Part shown: positions 40,958-50,361 of the stretch, piece by piece
Layout: every line of letters starts with the position of its first letter
Position numbering within the stretch: position 1 is the stretch's first letter
From: JABIBU01 sp964464685
Lineage (GTDB): Bacteria > Patescibacteriota > Patescibacteriia > Magasanikbacterales > UBA922
Reading direction: 5' to 3'
Assembly (NCBI GenBank): GCA_964464685.1
Contig: CAYXGV010000002.1
Span: 1-51,681 of the forward strand
Length of the DNA: 51,681 bases
Notes under the pieces: model-generated
Told to the model about the DNA's origin: nothing
Seen by the model: the letters and a program-made list of their open reading frames with translations, nothing else
The model's database searches: none
Made by a program: the position numbers and the translations under genes

Positions 40958-41079
40958 TGTCATTGCGAGGAGTCCTGCCCGCCCAATCGGCGGGACAGGA
41001 CGACGTGGCAATCCCATTGCATTAGCAACGTAGCAAATCCACTGGGATTGCTTCACTCCTATCGTCGCTCGCAATGACA
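40958..41079. repeat. TGTCATTGCGAGGAG inverted-repeat element (122 bp)
   Basis: Starts TGTCATTGCGAGGAGTCC and ends CTCGCAATGACA; inside are CGTGGCAATCCC and GGGATTGCTTC plus a GGCGGGACAGG palindrome. This nested palindromic repeat type is found in many unrelated bacteria. It sits directly upstream of gap. Confidence 0.9.
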
Positions 41080-41111
41080 GATCAGCACTCATATTATAAC
41101 GCGAGCAGGAT

Positions 41112-41149
41112 AAAAAAACAACCCCTTTTATTTATGGGATTGTTTTTTT
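41112..41149 (-). terminator. Terminator after the giant surface-protein gene
   Basis: AAAAAAACAACCCC pairs with GGGATTGTTTTTTT (one G-U) around an AT loop, 13 bp after the stop at 41162. Confidence 0.88.
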
Positions 41150-41161
41150 AAATTCATTCTT

Positions 41162-44100
41162 TTAGAGTTTTACCAAATCTTCCCCTGTTAAATATTCTTC
41201 TCCATCTAAAATTGTAACTATTCTATCCCAACGGAAATTAAGAGACTCAAAAGTTTTTTCATTTGGCACCCAACGTTTAACTTGAATCTCAGAATTCTCT
41301 GAATCTTTTTCCAAACGATATACTTTTGGACTATTTTTATATTTAATCAAAGTATAATTTGAATGATAATCAGTTGCCGTTATTTCAGAACCTTCAGTAT
41401 ATTTATTAAGTAATCCTTCATCAACATCTTCAATCCAATTCCAAGCGTATTTTAGAGCATTAAACACCACTTCTGATGTTATCCAATATCTTTCAGTTCC
41501 TAAAAGTAAATATACTTTTGGATCTGTCACTATCTTGACTAAAGCCCCATATTTTGGATCATAGTTTGGTCCCCAAGGCATAAAACCTAAGGTATCATTA
41601 TCAATCTTATTTAATTCAGTCATAGTATCCAGAACTACCACATCATCCCAAGAATTAAAATAAGTGAAGAACACGTTAGATTTTTTAAATGGACGTTTGG
41701 TACATTTGTCAGTCACATAAAAGACAGCTTTAGCGGTTTTATGACGATAAGCTTTTTCCATTGTAAGAGCACAAGTAACAACTTTAACCACTGGCTTTTC
41801 TTCTACTACTGGCGTTGTTGTCACCACCGGTGTAGTAGTTGTATAGCCTTCTAACAATTGAATTGTACTTGATACTAGTGAAGAAATATTGCCAGACGAA
41901 TCTCTATATTTTGCATAAATAGTTTTTATACCAGCATCACTTGTCAACAACCACACTTTACTAGTGGCATAAGATTCCCAAATAGAACTTGTAAATACAC
42001 TATCATTGCCCACCATCATATGAGAAGCACCTATAGCACCGAGAGTTAAACTCACAGAATTATTCAAAGTAGAAGTAGCTCCACCAGCAATTATAATAGA
42101 AGTATTGGTTGGCGGAGTGGAATCATACGAACCGCCTCCACCCCCTCCTCCAGCACTGTCATTATCAGTAATAGTTACCGTGATATTGCTAATTACTACT
42201 CCACTATAATTAGAATCAGAGGAAGAAATAGCATGAGTAATAGTATCTGAATGTGTACCTTCTACACTGGAATCATCAACCGCCGTCACAGTCAAAGTCT
42301 GCGGTGTACTCCAATTACCTGTTGTAAAGGTCATACTAGTTGGTGATAGAGTTACCTCTGAACCGCTGGCTGTTGGAGTAATTACCACATCGGCACTCGG
42401 AGCAGAAATCAAAACATAAGTGATAGAATCTGTTGCTCCACCTTCAGTGACAGCCGTAGAATTATCACTTTCTGTCACTGTAATACCAGCACCGCCATTA
42501 CGATAAGTAATTACGAAATCCGTAAAGTGATTTACTAAACCAGTGATAGTATTATTATCTGCATCAACTGTAAAACCACCTTCAACTGTAATATATTCAT
42601 CACGTTCTGGAGAATAATAAGCTAATTGTAAACTACTTGTAGTTACGCCCGTAGGCAAAGTCATACCAGAAAAATCAAGAGTAATTTCCGCATTGCCGTT
42701 TAAATTTTTAATAGTAGAGTTGCCCGAAGCACCAATAGAGAAAGTGGCATTGCCCAAGGCCTGATAATTTTGCGTATTTGGAGCATTATAACTCTTTTCA
42801 AAATTCAAAGTTACATCACCCGAACCGGTCTCCAACACGCCTGCGCCAGCTGTCAATTTAATACCACTGACTGCTGAATCATTCAAAGAACCGCCCGCAC
42901 TAGCTGTGACAATACCTGTGGTGGAAGTCGGCACATTAGTGCCAGCGCTAGCTGCCGTTAAAGTAATATTTTTACCAGTCTGATTGGCTCCGCTAACTGT
43001 AACTACTGGACTTAGAATTGTTTCCACATGCCTCGGACCAACGGCCCTAATTGTCCATATGCCATTAGTCACTGGCAAAGAATATGAACCATCAGTGGAA
43101 TTAATTGGCGAGGATACAACTGTGCTAGAAACATTAGTGCCCCAAACATAACCTTCAGTCATGGCTGTCACACTATCAGAAGCATAGACCGTACCAGTAA
43201 CAAATCTATTAGCAACTTGCAAAGCCAATTGATCAGGAGAAGTGCCACCAAAATCATAAGCCTGCGTGTCGGTTGTAAATGCTACACTCGCTGATTGCGG
43301 TGAAACATAACCAGCCAAAGATTCAGAAACAGTATAAGTATCAGCTTTCAAACTAATACTATATTCACCACTCGCATTGGCCACCGCGGAAATAGTTGTA
43401 GTAGCATTACTAAATGTTACCAAAGCACCGGCTTTAGCATTATCACTGCCGTCATAAATCGTGCCGGTAACTGTCACAAATCCAGCACCAACACCCAAAT
43501 CAATTGTCTTGGTATCACCGGCTGTGGCCGTACTGCTAAACTTGCCTATGCCAAACACATCAACAAAATAATTATAAGTTACGCCAGTGGGTACTGCCAT
43601 TACTACTGAAGAAGCCAAACCATTTACTTGCTTGCCAAATCTCTTATTTTGATTAGAGCTATCTTTCAATTCAATAAAACCATTCATAGCCGAGGTACCG
43701 CCAGTAAAACTGAAAGTTATATTAGACATAGCCGCAGCCAAATAAGTAATATTTTTAGTAGTTGCTTCAGACACAGTGGTAGTGGCACTCAATTCACCAT
43801 AATCAGGATGCCATGTACCAATACGATAATTACCAGCCCCAACTTTTACAGAATAAAAACCAGCTGAATCAGTGGAAGCGGGTTTTCTGGCACCGCCTGA
43901 CAATGGCCGATTATTAATATTATCCCATTCTTCTATAAATACAGGCACATTAGCTAAAGTTGTACTTACTGTAATAGTACCACTTAAGGTATAACAAGTA
44001 CTGACTGTTGGTATAATATTTTGATTAGCTTGAGAAGCACTGGAAACCGTAACTGTCTTAGAGAAAGTACCACAAGCATCTGATTTAGATGGTGGTAACT

Positions 44101-47100
44101 CTGCTCTTAAATTCCAAATACCATTATCAACAAATAATGTGTAGCTACCATCTGAAGAAGTTCCACCAAAGACACTATTACCATTAGCATCTGTTGCCAC
44201 CACTGGAGCATAACCAATACCATTGCTACTACTATCTAATACCTTACCGGAAATAGTATAACTGGCTTTTTTCAATTTAAGAATAAAATTATTTGTTTTG
44301 TCTTGACCATCAACATAAACTTTTGTACCACTTTCGTTTCTAACTTCAATATTTTTAAAGACAGGAGGCATACCATCTTTACGCGTGCCAATTTCATAAT
44401 TACCATAATCATTCACACTCAAAGAAAATATTCCTGAAGCATTGGTTTGGGTAAATACTGGTGTGCCAAAACCTTGACGATGTGCAAACACTTCTACATT
44501 GGGTAAAACATTACCAGAACCATCTTGTACTGTACCTGCAATTGTTTTATCTGCCGAAGCGAAGGTATAAGTAATTACACCATTACTATAAGCTACACCC
44601 GGTGGTGTACCACCATTAACTGATAAAACAGGTGAACTATCAATATTACTAACCTGCAAATTTAATGATGGCGGAGGCATCACACCTAATGAACTAGCCA
44701 TACCACTGGATGTACCTTTGGACATTGCCGGACCCATGCCCACAAACCAACTACCATTGGCATTTAATTTCATTTGATAGCCATCCACAGCTGCAGTAGT
44801 AACACCTGTTAGTGTTTTTACTACAAATTTATTAGGACCACCTGCAAATATGTCAATATCCTTGTTGCTAAACACGTATGGATCACCACTACCATCAACC
44901 ATCTTAATAGTAATAGTTGCAGTGTTTCCGCTACTAGCTGGTGTCAACAACATCCATTTAGTTTTGGTTTCTCCATTATTTAAACAAACTGGTTCTGGTG
45001 ACATTTGACCATAATAATCATTACCATTCAAAGTAATATATGGCTCTGTTCCAACTCCATAACAACCATCGGGTAAATTACTATAAGTAATTTCAGTTGC
45101 AGCACTTCCATCAACAGTTTCAATTTCACCTTCATTCAAAGTTAAAACTTTATCCATTGGACCTCCAGGACCGCCACCCCATAAATATACTGTGCCATCA
45201 GCACCAACAACACCAGCAGAACTTGTCGCTGTTCCTGCTTTCAAATCTACCACTAAAGTATTTGTACCGCCAGCCATAACAAAATATGGCATTGATGTTT
45301 TATTTGCTAAAACCGTTGCACTACGTAACACTTTTATACCTACAGTATAACCACCAGTCTGTGGACCTTTTGGAATAGCTGGATTTATTATCTTACGTAA
45401 ATCAATAGTAATTTGGTCGTTAGCAACTGGTGTACCTGAAACACCCAATGTAATAATAACTTTACCAGTAGTATTATCAGCAGAAATAGCTGTACCAGTT
45501 ACTGTACCGGCCATATATTGATTAAAATCAATATAATATGGTGATTGTGTATCAAAAGCAGTACTGGTAACATTTGTACCATTAGGGAAAGTTAGAACCA
45601 CTTGATCACCAGTAGCCAAAACCACACCCGGAGTAAATCTTACCTGAAAAACATTTACATCTTTACCTGCCATTTGATTAAAAGGGTAAGCCATATCTGC
45701 CTGACCCATAGCAAATTGATCAGAAGTAAAATTACCAAAGCCTTGTGGTATAAATTCACCTTGTCCAATATTTCCCGTACCCATCATATTTTCAGTTGGC
45801 GGACCAAACATGCCCATATCTCCAAAAGAACCATAAGTATTTTTACTACTTTCTACTGTACCAATAAAAACATTATCATTGCCAGCGGTTGAAATCGCAT
45901 TTTCTGAAATATCTTGCAAAGCTGAACCTGCCGTCACCTGATAAGTATCACTCACGGCCAAGCCAGCCACACCTTCTACTGTTACTGAATTATCAACTGT
46001 ATTATAATTCATGGGCTTGCCAGTAATACTAATTGAGCCTGGAGTCGGGGCTGTTTGCTCTATTGCCCAATTTGCTGGATTAATAACACTATTAGCCCAT
46101 TTTGAATCAGAAAAAGTATCATGATTCATTGGTTCATTAAACCTCATATAACAACGATAATCATCACAACGTGCTTCTTTTAATTTTGGTGCGGTAGTAT
46201 CCATTGAACCGGCAGTGTAAGTATAAGTAGTAGTAGCCACACCAATACCAGCTAAATCAGTTACTGCCGAATTAAAAGTAATAGTATAAGCAGTATTAGG
46301 AGACAAAGCACTGGCCGAGGCCACAAATACGCTATTTTTACCCGGATCATAATTAACTAAAATACTTTCTGCTGTCGCTCCCCGATACATAGTAATATTG
46401 GTAGAATTAATAGTACTAAAAGCCAACTGTTCATTAAAACCAAATTCAAATACTTGATTAGTTGCCACACCAGTGGAATTATTAGAAAGAGAAGGATAAA
46501 TAGTTGGTGCTGTGGAATCACTTGAACCAGATATATTAAATCTTGAACTAAAAGCGATACTGGAACTATTATCACCACGCATCAACAAACCACTGACATT
46601 AGCTACTGCCCCTGTAACACGCACCTCATATTCACCAACAGTCAAAGCATCATGGCTCATAGTAACAAAACGTTGTTCATTAGAATCAAGGGATACATTA
46701 ACATTTTTATTTGTTACCTGTACACCAGCACCAGTCCAAAGAGTTATATTAGTATTGTTAACAGTACTCACACCTATTGCCTCATTGAATTCCAACAAAA
46801 TATTAGTATTTGGCGCCACATTCATACCTGGAGCCGGCGACATAGAACGAACATAAGGTGGCATATACATTCCACTATTGCCATAATTACCCAAACCATA
46901 ATCTCCACCAGTGAAAGTACCAGCAAAATCACTAATCTGATCTCCCATGGTACTAAAATTGATTCTATGTCCACCTTCCGGCCGATTACCTTGTACTGCC
47001 TGTCCACCCTGACTTTTTACTGCACCAGTTACTACCAAAGTATATTGGGTACTAGAAGCTAAATTACTAGTCGGATTAAATAAAATAACATTATTATCCA

Positions 47101-48556
47101 TTGTAGGAATAGACGAACAACCAGCAGAAGCTTGGCTCTCACAATAAGAAACTGTACCAGGCACATTTACACCCGTGTTAGTTTTAACCAAATAAACATT
47201 ACTTGAAGTAGCTGAATTAAAAGTAGTAACAGTGGTTGAATCCAATGGCTGACTAAAACCAACGCGCAAATTTTCAGTCAAAGGAAATCCCTGCATACCT
47301 TCCATCGGACCGGAAAACACTACATGAGGCGCACCACCCATCATATCTCCTCCGCCACCCATACTACCGCCACCATCAAAAAATCCCATTCCGCCTCTAT
47401 TAATCATTATATCAACACCTGTCTTGTTGCTGGTGCCAATATTTTCACGCCTTTGCATCATAGCATAGTCCAATTTTGTAGCAGTAAAATCAAAGGTATC
47501 ATAATTAGGTAAACCTTCAATCAAATAATCACCGCTACCATCAGTTACCACCGCTTCTTTGGCATAACCACTAACAAACACAGTTGCACCAACTAGTGGC
47601 TGGCCTTCGGCCGTCACAGTCCCAGCGACAGTCCGCTCGCCAGCAACTACTGTATTCATTATAAAAGGACTGCTTTGGCAGTTTGCAACTGAAATAGCAC
47701 TCGGACTAGCACAAAAATAACGCACATTGGGTGTTGGTGTGGCTCGATCACTTGCTACTAAATAATAACTTACTGTCCCACCGGCAGTTGGAACCGACGA
47801 AGTTGGGATGGTAAAAGAAAACAACTCGCCAGCACCAGATACTGCAATAGCATCCACAAAAGCTGGAGAACCAGGCCATGTGCTAGAAGTATAATATAAT
47901 CTAAAATATTCAGCTCCACTATCTTCAAGATCAGCAAAGTCTCCAAGTATTGTTTGGTCGTCAAAAATATTAGAATATAATGTCGCCACCACACTCTCTG
48001 TAGTAGCATGTGCCCCCATATGCATAATTTGTGGAGCATTTGTATCATCAACACTATCGGAAGAGCTAGCATAAGAAACAGGAGTAGAAGAAACAAGAAA
48101 AGGAACATCCGCTTGTACATAAACCCATGCTACATAACTACTAGAAGTGGCCAAACTAGTATAAGTACTATCTTGATTCATAAATTGTGGCAAAGTCCAA
48201 GTAGCCAAGGAAAATTGATTCATCATACCAAATGGCGAACAAGCATTACCATTACAACCTGTGGTAAAAAGAGTACTCGTCACTAAATTCACTCCACTGG
48301 TAGTAATATATATTTGTGTCATTTGATATCCAGCTGGGATAGTAGAACTTGGTGTCCAAGTAACTTGAAAATCTCTACCATCCAAACCATAACCAGTGGT
48401 ATCAGCGTCAGCCAAAACCACATTAGTGATTTCCGTACTGGTATCAGCAAAAGCAATATTGGTGAAATAAAGTACCCCACCCATTACTAAGACAAGCATC
48501 GTTAGTAAATAAGCTATTCTCCAAATTTGAAAATGATCTCTAATTTTTTGTACCAT
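41162..48556 (-). CDS. Giant secreted multidomain surface protein (2,464 residues)
   Basis: A very large extracellular protein, perhaps an S-layer-like or adhesive component. A signal peptide (YLLTMLVLVMGGVLYFTNIAFA then DTS, cut near 37) starts it. A carboxypeptidase-regulatory-like domain lies at about 310-355, then a Gly/Met-rich linker near 395-410. At least four bacterial Ig-like (SbsA/Big_5-type) units follow at about 415-900, recognised by VAPNTNILLEFNEAIG-type lines. About 1335-1870 holds five or more carboxypeptidase-regulatory-like repeats (AGTVQDGSGNVLPNVEVFA, SGKVLDSSSNGIGYAPVV). A Calx-beta-like unit lies at about 2025-2130, a GGGGGGGS linker near 2139, and a Thr/Val-rich linker precedes two C-terminal modules (from about 2260) built on VTDPKVYLLLGTERYWI and KNSPKVYRLE. 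No sortase signal or C-terminal membrane helix is seen. Domain positions are approximate. Confidence 0.9.
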   Translation of the reverse strand: MVQKIRDHFQIWRIAYLLTMLVLVMGGVLYFTNIAFADTSTEITNVVLADADTTGYGLDGRDFQVTWTPSSTIPAGYQMTQIYITTSGVNLVTSTLFTTGCNGNACSPFGMMNQFSLATWTLPQFMNQDSTYTSLATSSSYVAWVYVQADVPFLVSSTPVSYASSSDSVDDTNAPQIMHMGAHATTESVVATLYSNIFDDQTILGDFADLEDSGAEYFRLYYTSSTWPGSPAFVDAIAVSGAGELFSFTIPTSSVPTAGGTVSYYLVASDRATPTPNVRYFCASPSAISVANCQSSPFIMNTVVAGERTVAGTVTAEGQPLVGATVFVSGYAKEAVVTDGSGDYLIEGLPNYDTFDFTATKLDYAMMQRRENIGTSNKTGVDIMINRGGMGFFDGGGSMGGGGDMMGGAPHVVFSGPMEGMQGFPLTENLRVGFSQPLDSTTVTTFNSATSSNVYLVKTNTGVNVPGTVSYCESQASAGCSSIPTMDNNVILFNPTSNLASSTQYTLVVTGAVKSQGGQAVQGNRPEGGHRINFSTMGDQISDFAGTFTGGDYGLGNYGNSGMYMPPYVRSMSPAPGMNVAPNTNILLEFNEAIGVSTVNNTNITLWTGAGVQVTNKNVNVSLDSNEQRFVTMSHDALTVGEYEVRVTGAVANVSGLLMRGDNSSSIAFSSRFNISGSSDSTAPTIYPSLSNNSTGVATNQVFEFGFNEQLAFSTINSTNITMYRGATAESILVNYDPGKNSVFVASASALSPNTAYTITFNSAVTDLAGIGVATTTYTYTAGSMDTTAPKLKEARCDDYRCYMRFNEPMNHDTFSDSKWANSVINPANWAIEQTAPTPGSISITGKPMNYNTVDNSVTVEGVAGLAVSDTYQVTAGSALQDISENAISTAGNDNVFIGTVESSKNTYGSFGDMGMFGPPTENMMGTGNIGQGEFIPQGFGNFTSDQFAMGQADMAYPFNQMAGKDVNVFQVRFTPGVVLATGDQVVLTFPNGTNVTSTAFDTQSPYYIDFNQYMAGTVTGTAISADNTTGKVIITLGVSGTPVANDQITIDLRKIINPAIPKGPQTGGYTVGIKVLRSATVLANKTSMPYFVMAGGTNTLVVDLKAGTATSSAGVVGADGTVYLWGGGPGGPMDKVLTLNEGEIETVDGSAATEITYSNLPDGCYGVGTEPYITLNGNDYYGQMSPEPVCLNNGETKTKWMLLTPASSGNTATITIKMVDGSGDPYVFSNKDIDIFAGGPNKFVVKTLTGVTTAAVDGYQMKLNANGSWFVGMGPAMSKGTSSGMASSLGVMPPPSLNLQVSNIDSSPVLSVNGGTPPGVAYSNGVITYTFASADKTIAGTVQDGSGNVLPNVEVFAHRQGFGTPVFTQTNASGIFSLSVNDYGNYEIGTRKDGMPPVFKNIEVRNESGTKVYVDGQDKTNNFILKLKKASYTISGKVLDSSSNGIGYAPVVATDANGNSVFGGTSSDGSYTLFVDNGIWNLRAELPPSKSDACGTFSKTVTVSSASQANQNIIPTVSTCYTLSGTITVSTTLANVPVFIEEWDNINNRPLSGGARKPASTDSAGFYSVKVGAGNYRIGTWHPDYGELSATTTVSEATTKNITYLAAAMSNITFSFTGGTSAMNGFIELKDSSNQNKRFGKQVNGLASSVVMAVPTGVTYNYFVDVFGIGKFSSTATAGDTKTIDLGVGAGFVTVTGTIYDGSDNAKAGALVTFSNATTTISAVANASGEYSISLKADTYTVSESLAGYVSPQSASVAFTTDTQAYDFGGTSPDQLALQVANRFVTGTVYASDSVTAMTEGYVWGTNVSSTVVSSPINSTDGSYSLPVTNGIWTIRAVGPRHVETILSPVVTVSGANQTGKNITLTAASAGTNVPTSTTGIVTASAGGSLNDSAVSGIKLTAGAGVLETGSGDVTLNFEKSYNAPNTQNYQALGNATFSIGASGNSTIKNLNGNAEITLDFSGMTLPTGVTTSSLQLAYYSPERDEYITVEGGFTVDADNNTITGLVNHFTDFVITYRNGGAGITVTESDNSTAVTEGGATDSITYVLISAPSADVVITPTASGSEVTLSPTSMTFTTGNWSTPQTLTVTAVDDSSVEGTHSDTITHAISSSDSNYSGVVISNITVTITDNDSAGGGGGGGSYDSTPPTNTSIIIAGGATSTLNNSVSLTLGAIGASHMMVGNDSVFTSSIWESYATSKVWLLTSDAGIKTIYAKYRDSSGNISSLVSSTIQLLEGYTTTTPVVTTTPVVEEKPVVKVVTCALTMEKAYRHKTAKAVFYVTDKCTKRPFKKSNVFFTYFNSWDDVVVLDTMTELNKIDNDTLGFMPWGPNYDPKYGALVKIVTDPKVYLLLGTERYWITSEVVFNALKYAWNWIEDVDEGLLNKYTEGSEITATDYHSNYTLIKYKNSPKVYRLEKDSENSEIQVKRWVPNEKTFESLNFRWDRIVTILDGEEYLTGEDLVKL

Positions 48557-48596
48557 ATATTTAGATTAATAAATTATATTTTTTAAAAATAAAAAT

Positions 48597-48626
48597 AAAA
48601 AAGATAACTTAACAATGGTTATCTTT
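48597..48626 (-). terminator. Hairpin 40 bp upstream of the giant surface-protein gene
   Basis: AAAAGATAAC and GGTTATCTTT pair (10 bp, one end mismatch) around AATGGT-side loop bases, followed by TTTTTTATTTTT on the minus strand. It follows a 22-codon open frame (48619-48687) whose stop is in the 5' arm. It may terminate a short transcript upstream or attenuate the large gene. Confidence 0.6.
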
Positions 48627-48771
48627 TGATTGCCTGTTTATTATTTCTTAAAACAACACTAAAAAATTTGATATTAATTTCAATCATTATTTTTAAGAAA
48701 TTAAATTATATATTTTTATTATAACACAAAAAAAATAAAAATCTATTTTATGTTTTAAAACTTATCCACAG

Positions 48772-49284
48772 TTACCTCTTTGAAATTTTTACTTTCATTT
48801 TTAAACCAGATGCACAGGTAATTGCCACTGCCAGAGCATCGGCTGCATCATCGGGTGTAATCTTCTTTTTAATTTGCAAAATCATCTGTACCATCTTTTG
48901 TACCTGACCTTTTTCCGCTCGACCATAACCAGTCAATGTCTGCTTTATTTGTAAAGGGGTAAACTCATCAATTGGTAAACCAGCCTGACGCAAAGTAAGT
49001 AAAATAACTCCCCTTGCCTGCCCAACCTTCATAGCGGTCTTTACATTTTTGGCAAAAAACAAATCCTCTACTCCCGCTCGAGCTGGCTGATATTTTTTTA
49101 TAATTTTCAAAAGTTCGCAATTCAATTCATCAATTCGATCTATAAAATCATCTTTGGTACTAGTCTCAATACAACCACAAGCCACTGGTTGCAATTCGCT
49201 CCCATTTTTTTCAATCACCCCCCAGCCAGTACGGCCGAAGCCGGGGTCGATGCCTAAAATTCTAGTTTTTAATTTCTTTTGCAT
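48772..49284 (-). CDS. ruvC: Holliday-junction resolvase RuvC
   Basis: A 170-residue RNase-H-fold resolvase that cuts four-way DNA junctions symmetrically as part of RuvABC. The start at 49284 (MQKKLKTRILGIDPG) is chosen because GIDPGFGRTGWGV should lie near residue 10; the longer frame adds a hydrophobic run read from a spacer. The four acidic catalytic residues are in GIDPG (Asp), AGVEDLFFAKN (Glu) and TPDDAADALAVA (two Asp). VKTAMKVGQARGVILL is the family helix. Length is normal. ruvA and ruvB are not in the window. The next gene in the same direction upstream is yebC, a pairing seen in many bacteria (yebC-ruvC). Element D lies between them. Confidence 0.95.
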   Translation of the reverse strand: MQKKLKTRILGIDPGFGRTGWGVIEKNGSELQPVACGCIETSTKDDFIDRIDELNCELLKIIKKYQPARAGVEDLFFAKNVKTAMKVGQARGVILLTLRQAGLPIDEFTPLQIKQTLTGYGRAEKGQVQKMVQMILQIKKKITPDDAADALAVAITCASGLKMKVKISKR

Positions 49285-49378
49285 AAAAAATAAATTTCCA
49301 AAAAACAATTTCCAAAAAATTTTCAAATATCAATTTCCTTAATAACTCCCATTGAAATTTGGAAATTTTATGATTACA

Positions 49379-49574
49379 GCTCTCCCCCTATCAGGGGGAG
49401 CCGACACGTAGTGACGGTGGGGGTCTGACGAAGCTGTAGAGTTTGTATTATTTATTTAGTATGTAAAGTAATTTTTAGCACGCAAATAGAGTCTACTTTT
49501 TAAAATCTCTCATCAAGCCTCTACAGACCCCCTCACCGACTAACGTCGTGTGCTCCCCCTGATAGGGGGAGAGC
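49379..49574. repeat. Nested palindromic element, copy D (about 196 bp)
   Basis: Starts GCTCTCCCCCTATCAGGGGG and ends CCCCCTGATAGGGGGAGAGC; the inner pair is GGGGGTCTGACG and CTACAGACCCCC. The centre shares GCTGTAGAGTTTGTATTAT with copy A. It fills most of the 301-bp spacer between ruvC and yebC; nothing else is seen there. Confidence 0.92.
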
Positions 49575-49585
49575 ATACAAAAAAT

Positions 49586-50320
49586 CTAACTTTCGTTAGT
49601 ATAAATATTCTCCACATCGTCCAACTCATCCAAAGCATCATAAAATTTTTCAACCTTGACGCTGGCTTCGTCATCCAATTTTACACATTCTTTGGCAATC
49701 CACTCCAAGCCAGAATCATCTGGTTCAATACCAATTTTTTTCAAAGCACCAACCACATCGGAAAACTTTTCCATCGCACATCTAATCTCAATATCAGTTT
49801 CATTATCAATAATATCATCAGCCCCAGCGTCAATCAAAGCTAATTCAAAATCATCTTTTGTTTCTTGTATCTTGTTTCTTATAATTTCGCCGAGGTGTAT
49901 AACACCGAGGTGCTGAAATTGCCACTGCACACTACCAGGACCACCAAGCGAACCACCAAATCTACCAAACACATGCTTGATTTCCGAAGCAGTCCGATTG
50001 CTGTTGTCAGTCAAAGCTTCTACCAAGACAGCCACACCACTAGGACCAAAACCCTCATATACCAATTCCTGCAATTGTGCCCCACCATCTAGCTCACCCA
50101 CACCACGCTTAATTGCCTTTTCAATATTATCTTTTGGCATATTAGTAGCTTTGGCTTTTTCTATTGCAATCCGCAAAGAAAAGTTCATTTCTGGATCTCC
50201 CCCACCGTGCTGAGCCGCGATCGTAATTGCCTTGGCTAATTTGGTAAAAATATTACCCCTAGCCTTATCAGCCTTACCCTTTTTACCTTGTATATTGTGC
50301 CATTTTGAGTGTCCACTCAT
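49586..50320 (-). CDS. yebC: YebC/PmpR-family protein
   Basis: A 244-residue YebC-family protein, annotated as a transcription regulator and, in recent work on the family, as a translation factor that helps ribosomes through proline stretches. MSGHSKWHNIQGKKGKADKARG is the signature N-terminus. NFSLRIAIEKAKATNMPKDNIEKAIKRG, YEGFGPSGVAVLVEALTDN and FGRFGGSLGGPGSVQWQF follow in the usual order. The loop after the third segment (HLGVIHLGEIIRNKIQETK, 49885-49918 and beyond) is read from a GGTGT/ACACC repeat and a TTTCTTGTATC word; family members have a different loop there. The core is complete and the gene is close to ruvC, as in many bacteria. Confidence 0.95.
   Translation of the reverse strand: MSGHSKWHNIQGKKGKADKARGNIFTKLAKAITIAAQHGGGDPEMNFSLRIAIEKAKATNMPKDNIEKAIKRGVGELDGGAQLQELVYEGFGPSGVAVLVEALTDNSNRTASEIKHVFGRFGGSLGGPGSVQWQFQHLGVIHLGEIIRNKIQETKDDFELALIDAGADDIIDNETDIEIRCAMEKFSDVVGALKKIGIEPDDSGLEWIAKECVKLDDEASVKVEKFYDALDELDDVENIYTNES
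49885..49918. repeat. CGAGGTGTATAACACCGAGG repeat within yebC
   Basis: GGTGT and ACACC pair around ATA, with CGAGG repeated on both sides. It encodes FQHLGVIHLGE in frame. It is likely one more of the dispersed palindromic words. Confidence 0.55.
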
Positions 50321-50361
50321 AGTTTATAAAGTTAAAAAGTTTGTAAAGTTTATAAAGTAAT
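50321..50361. repeat. AAAGTTTATAAAGT word array
   Basis: Four 9-bp-spaced AGTTTATAA/AGTTTGTAA words fill the spacer between yebC and the four-helix-bundle gene. The same words occur at 38449-38525. Confidence 0.7.

Noticed and set aside
40922..41092. N-terminal extension of GAPDH to 392 residues
   Set aside because: The extension is translated from the TGTCATTGCGAGG repeat; MKKINIAINGFGRIG at 40921 is the family start.
46652..47062. 136-codon plus-strand frame inside the giant surface-protein gene
   Set aside because: Low-complexity Thr/Ile/Ser antisense translation of repetitive Ig-like coding sequence.
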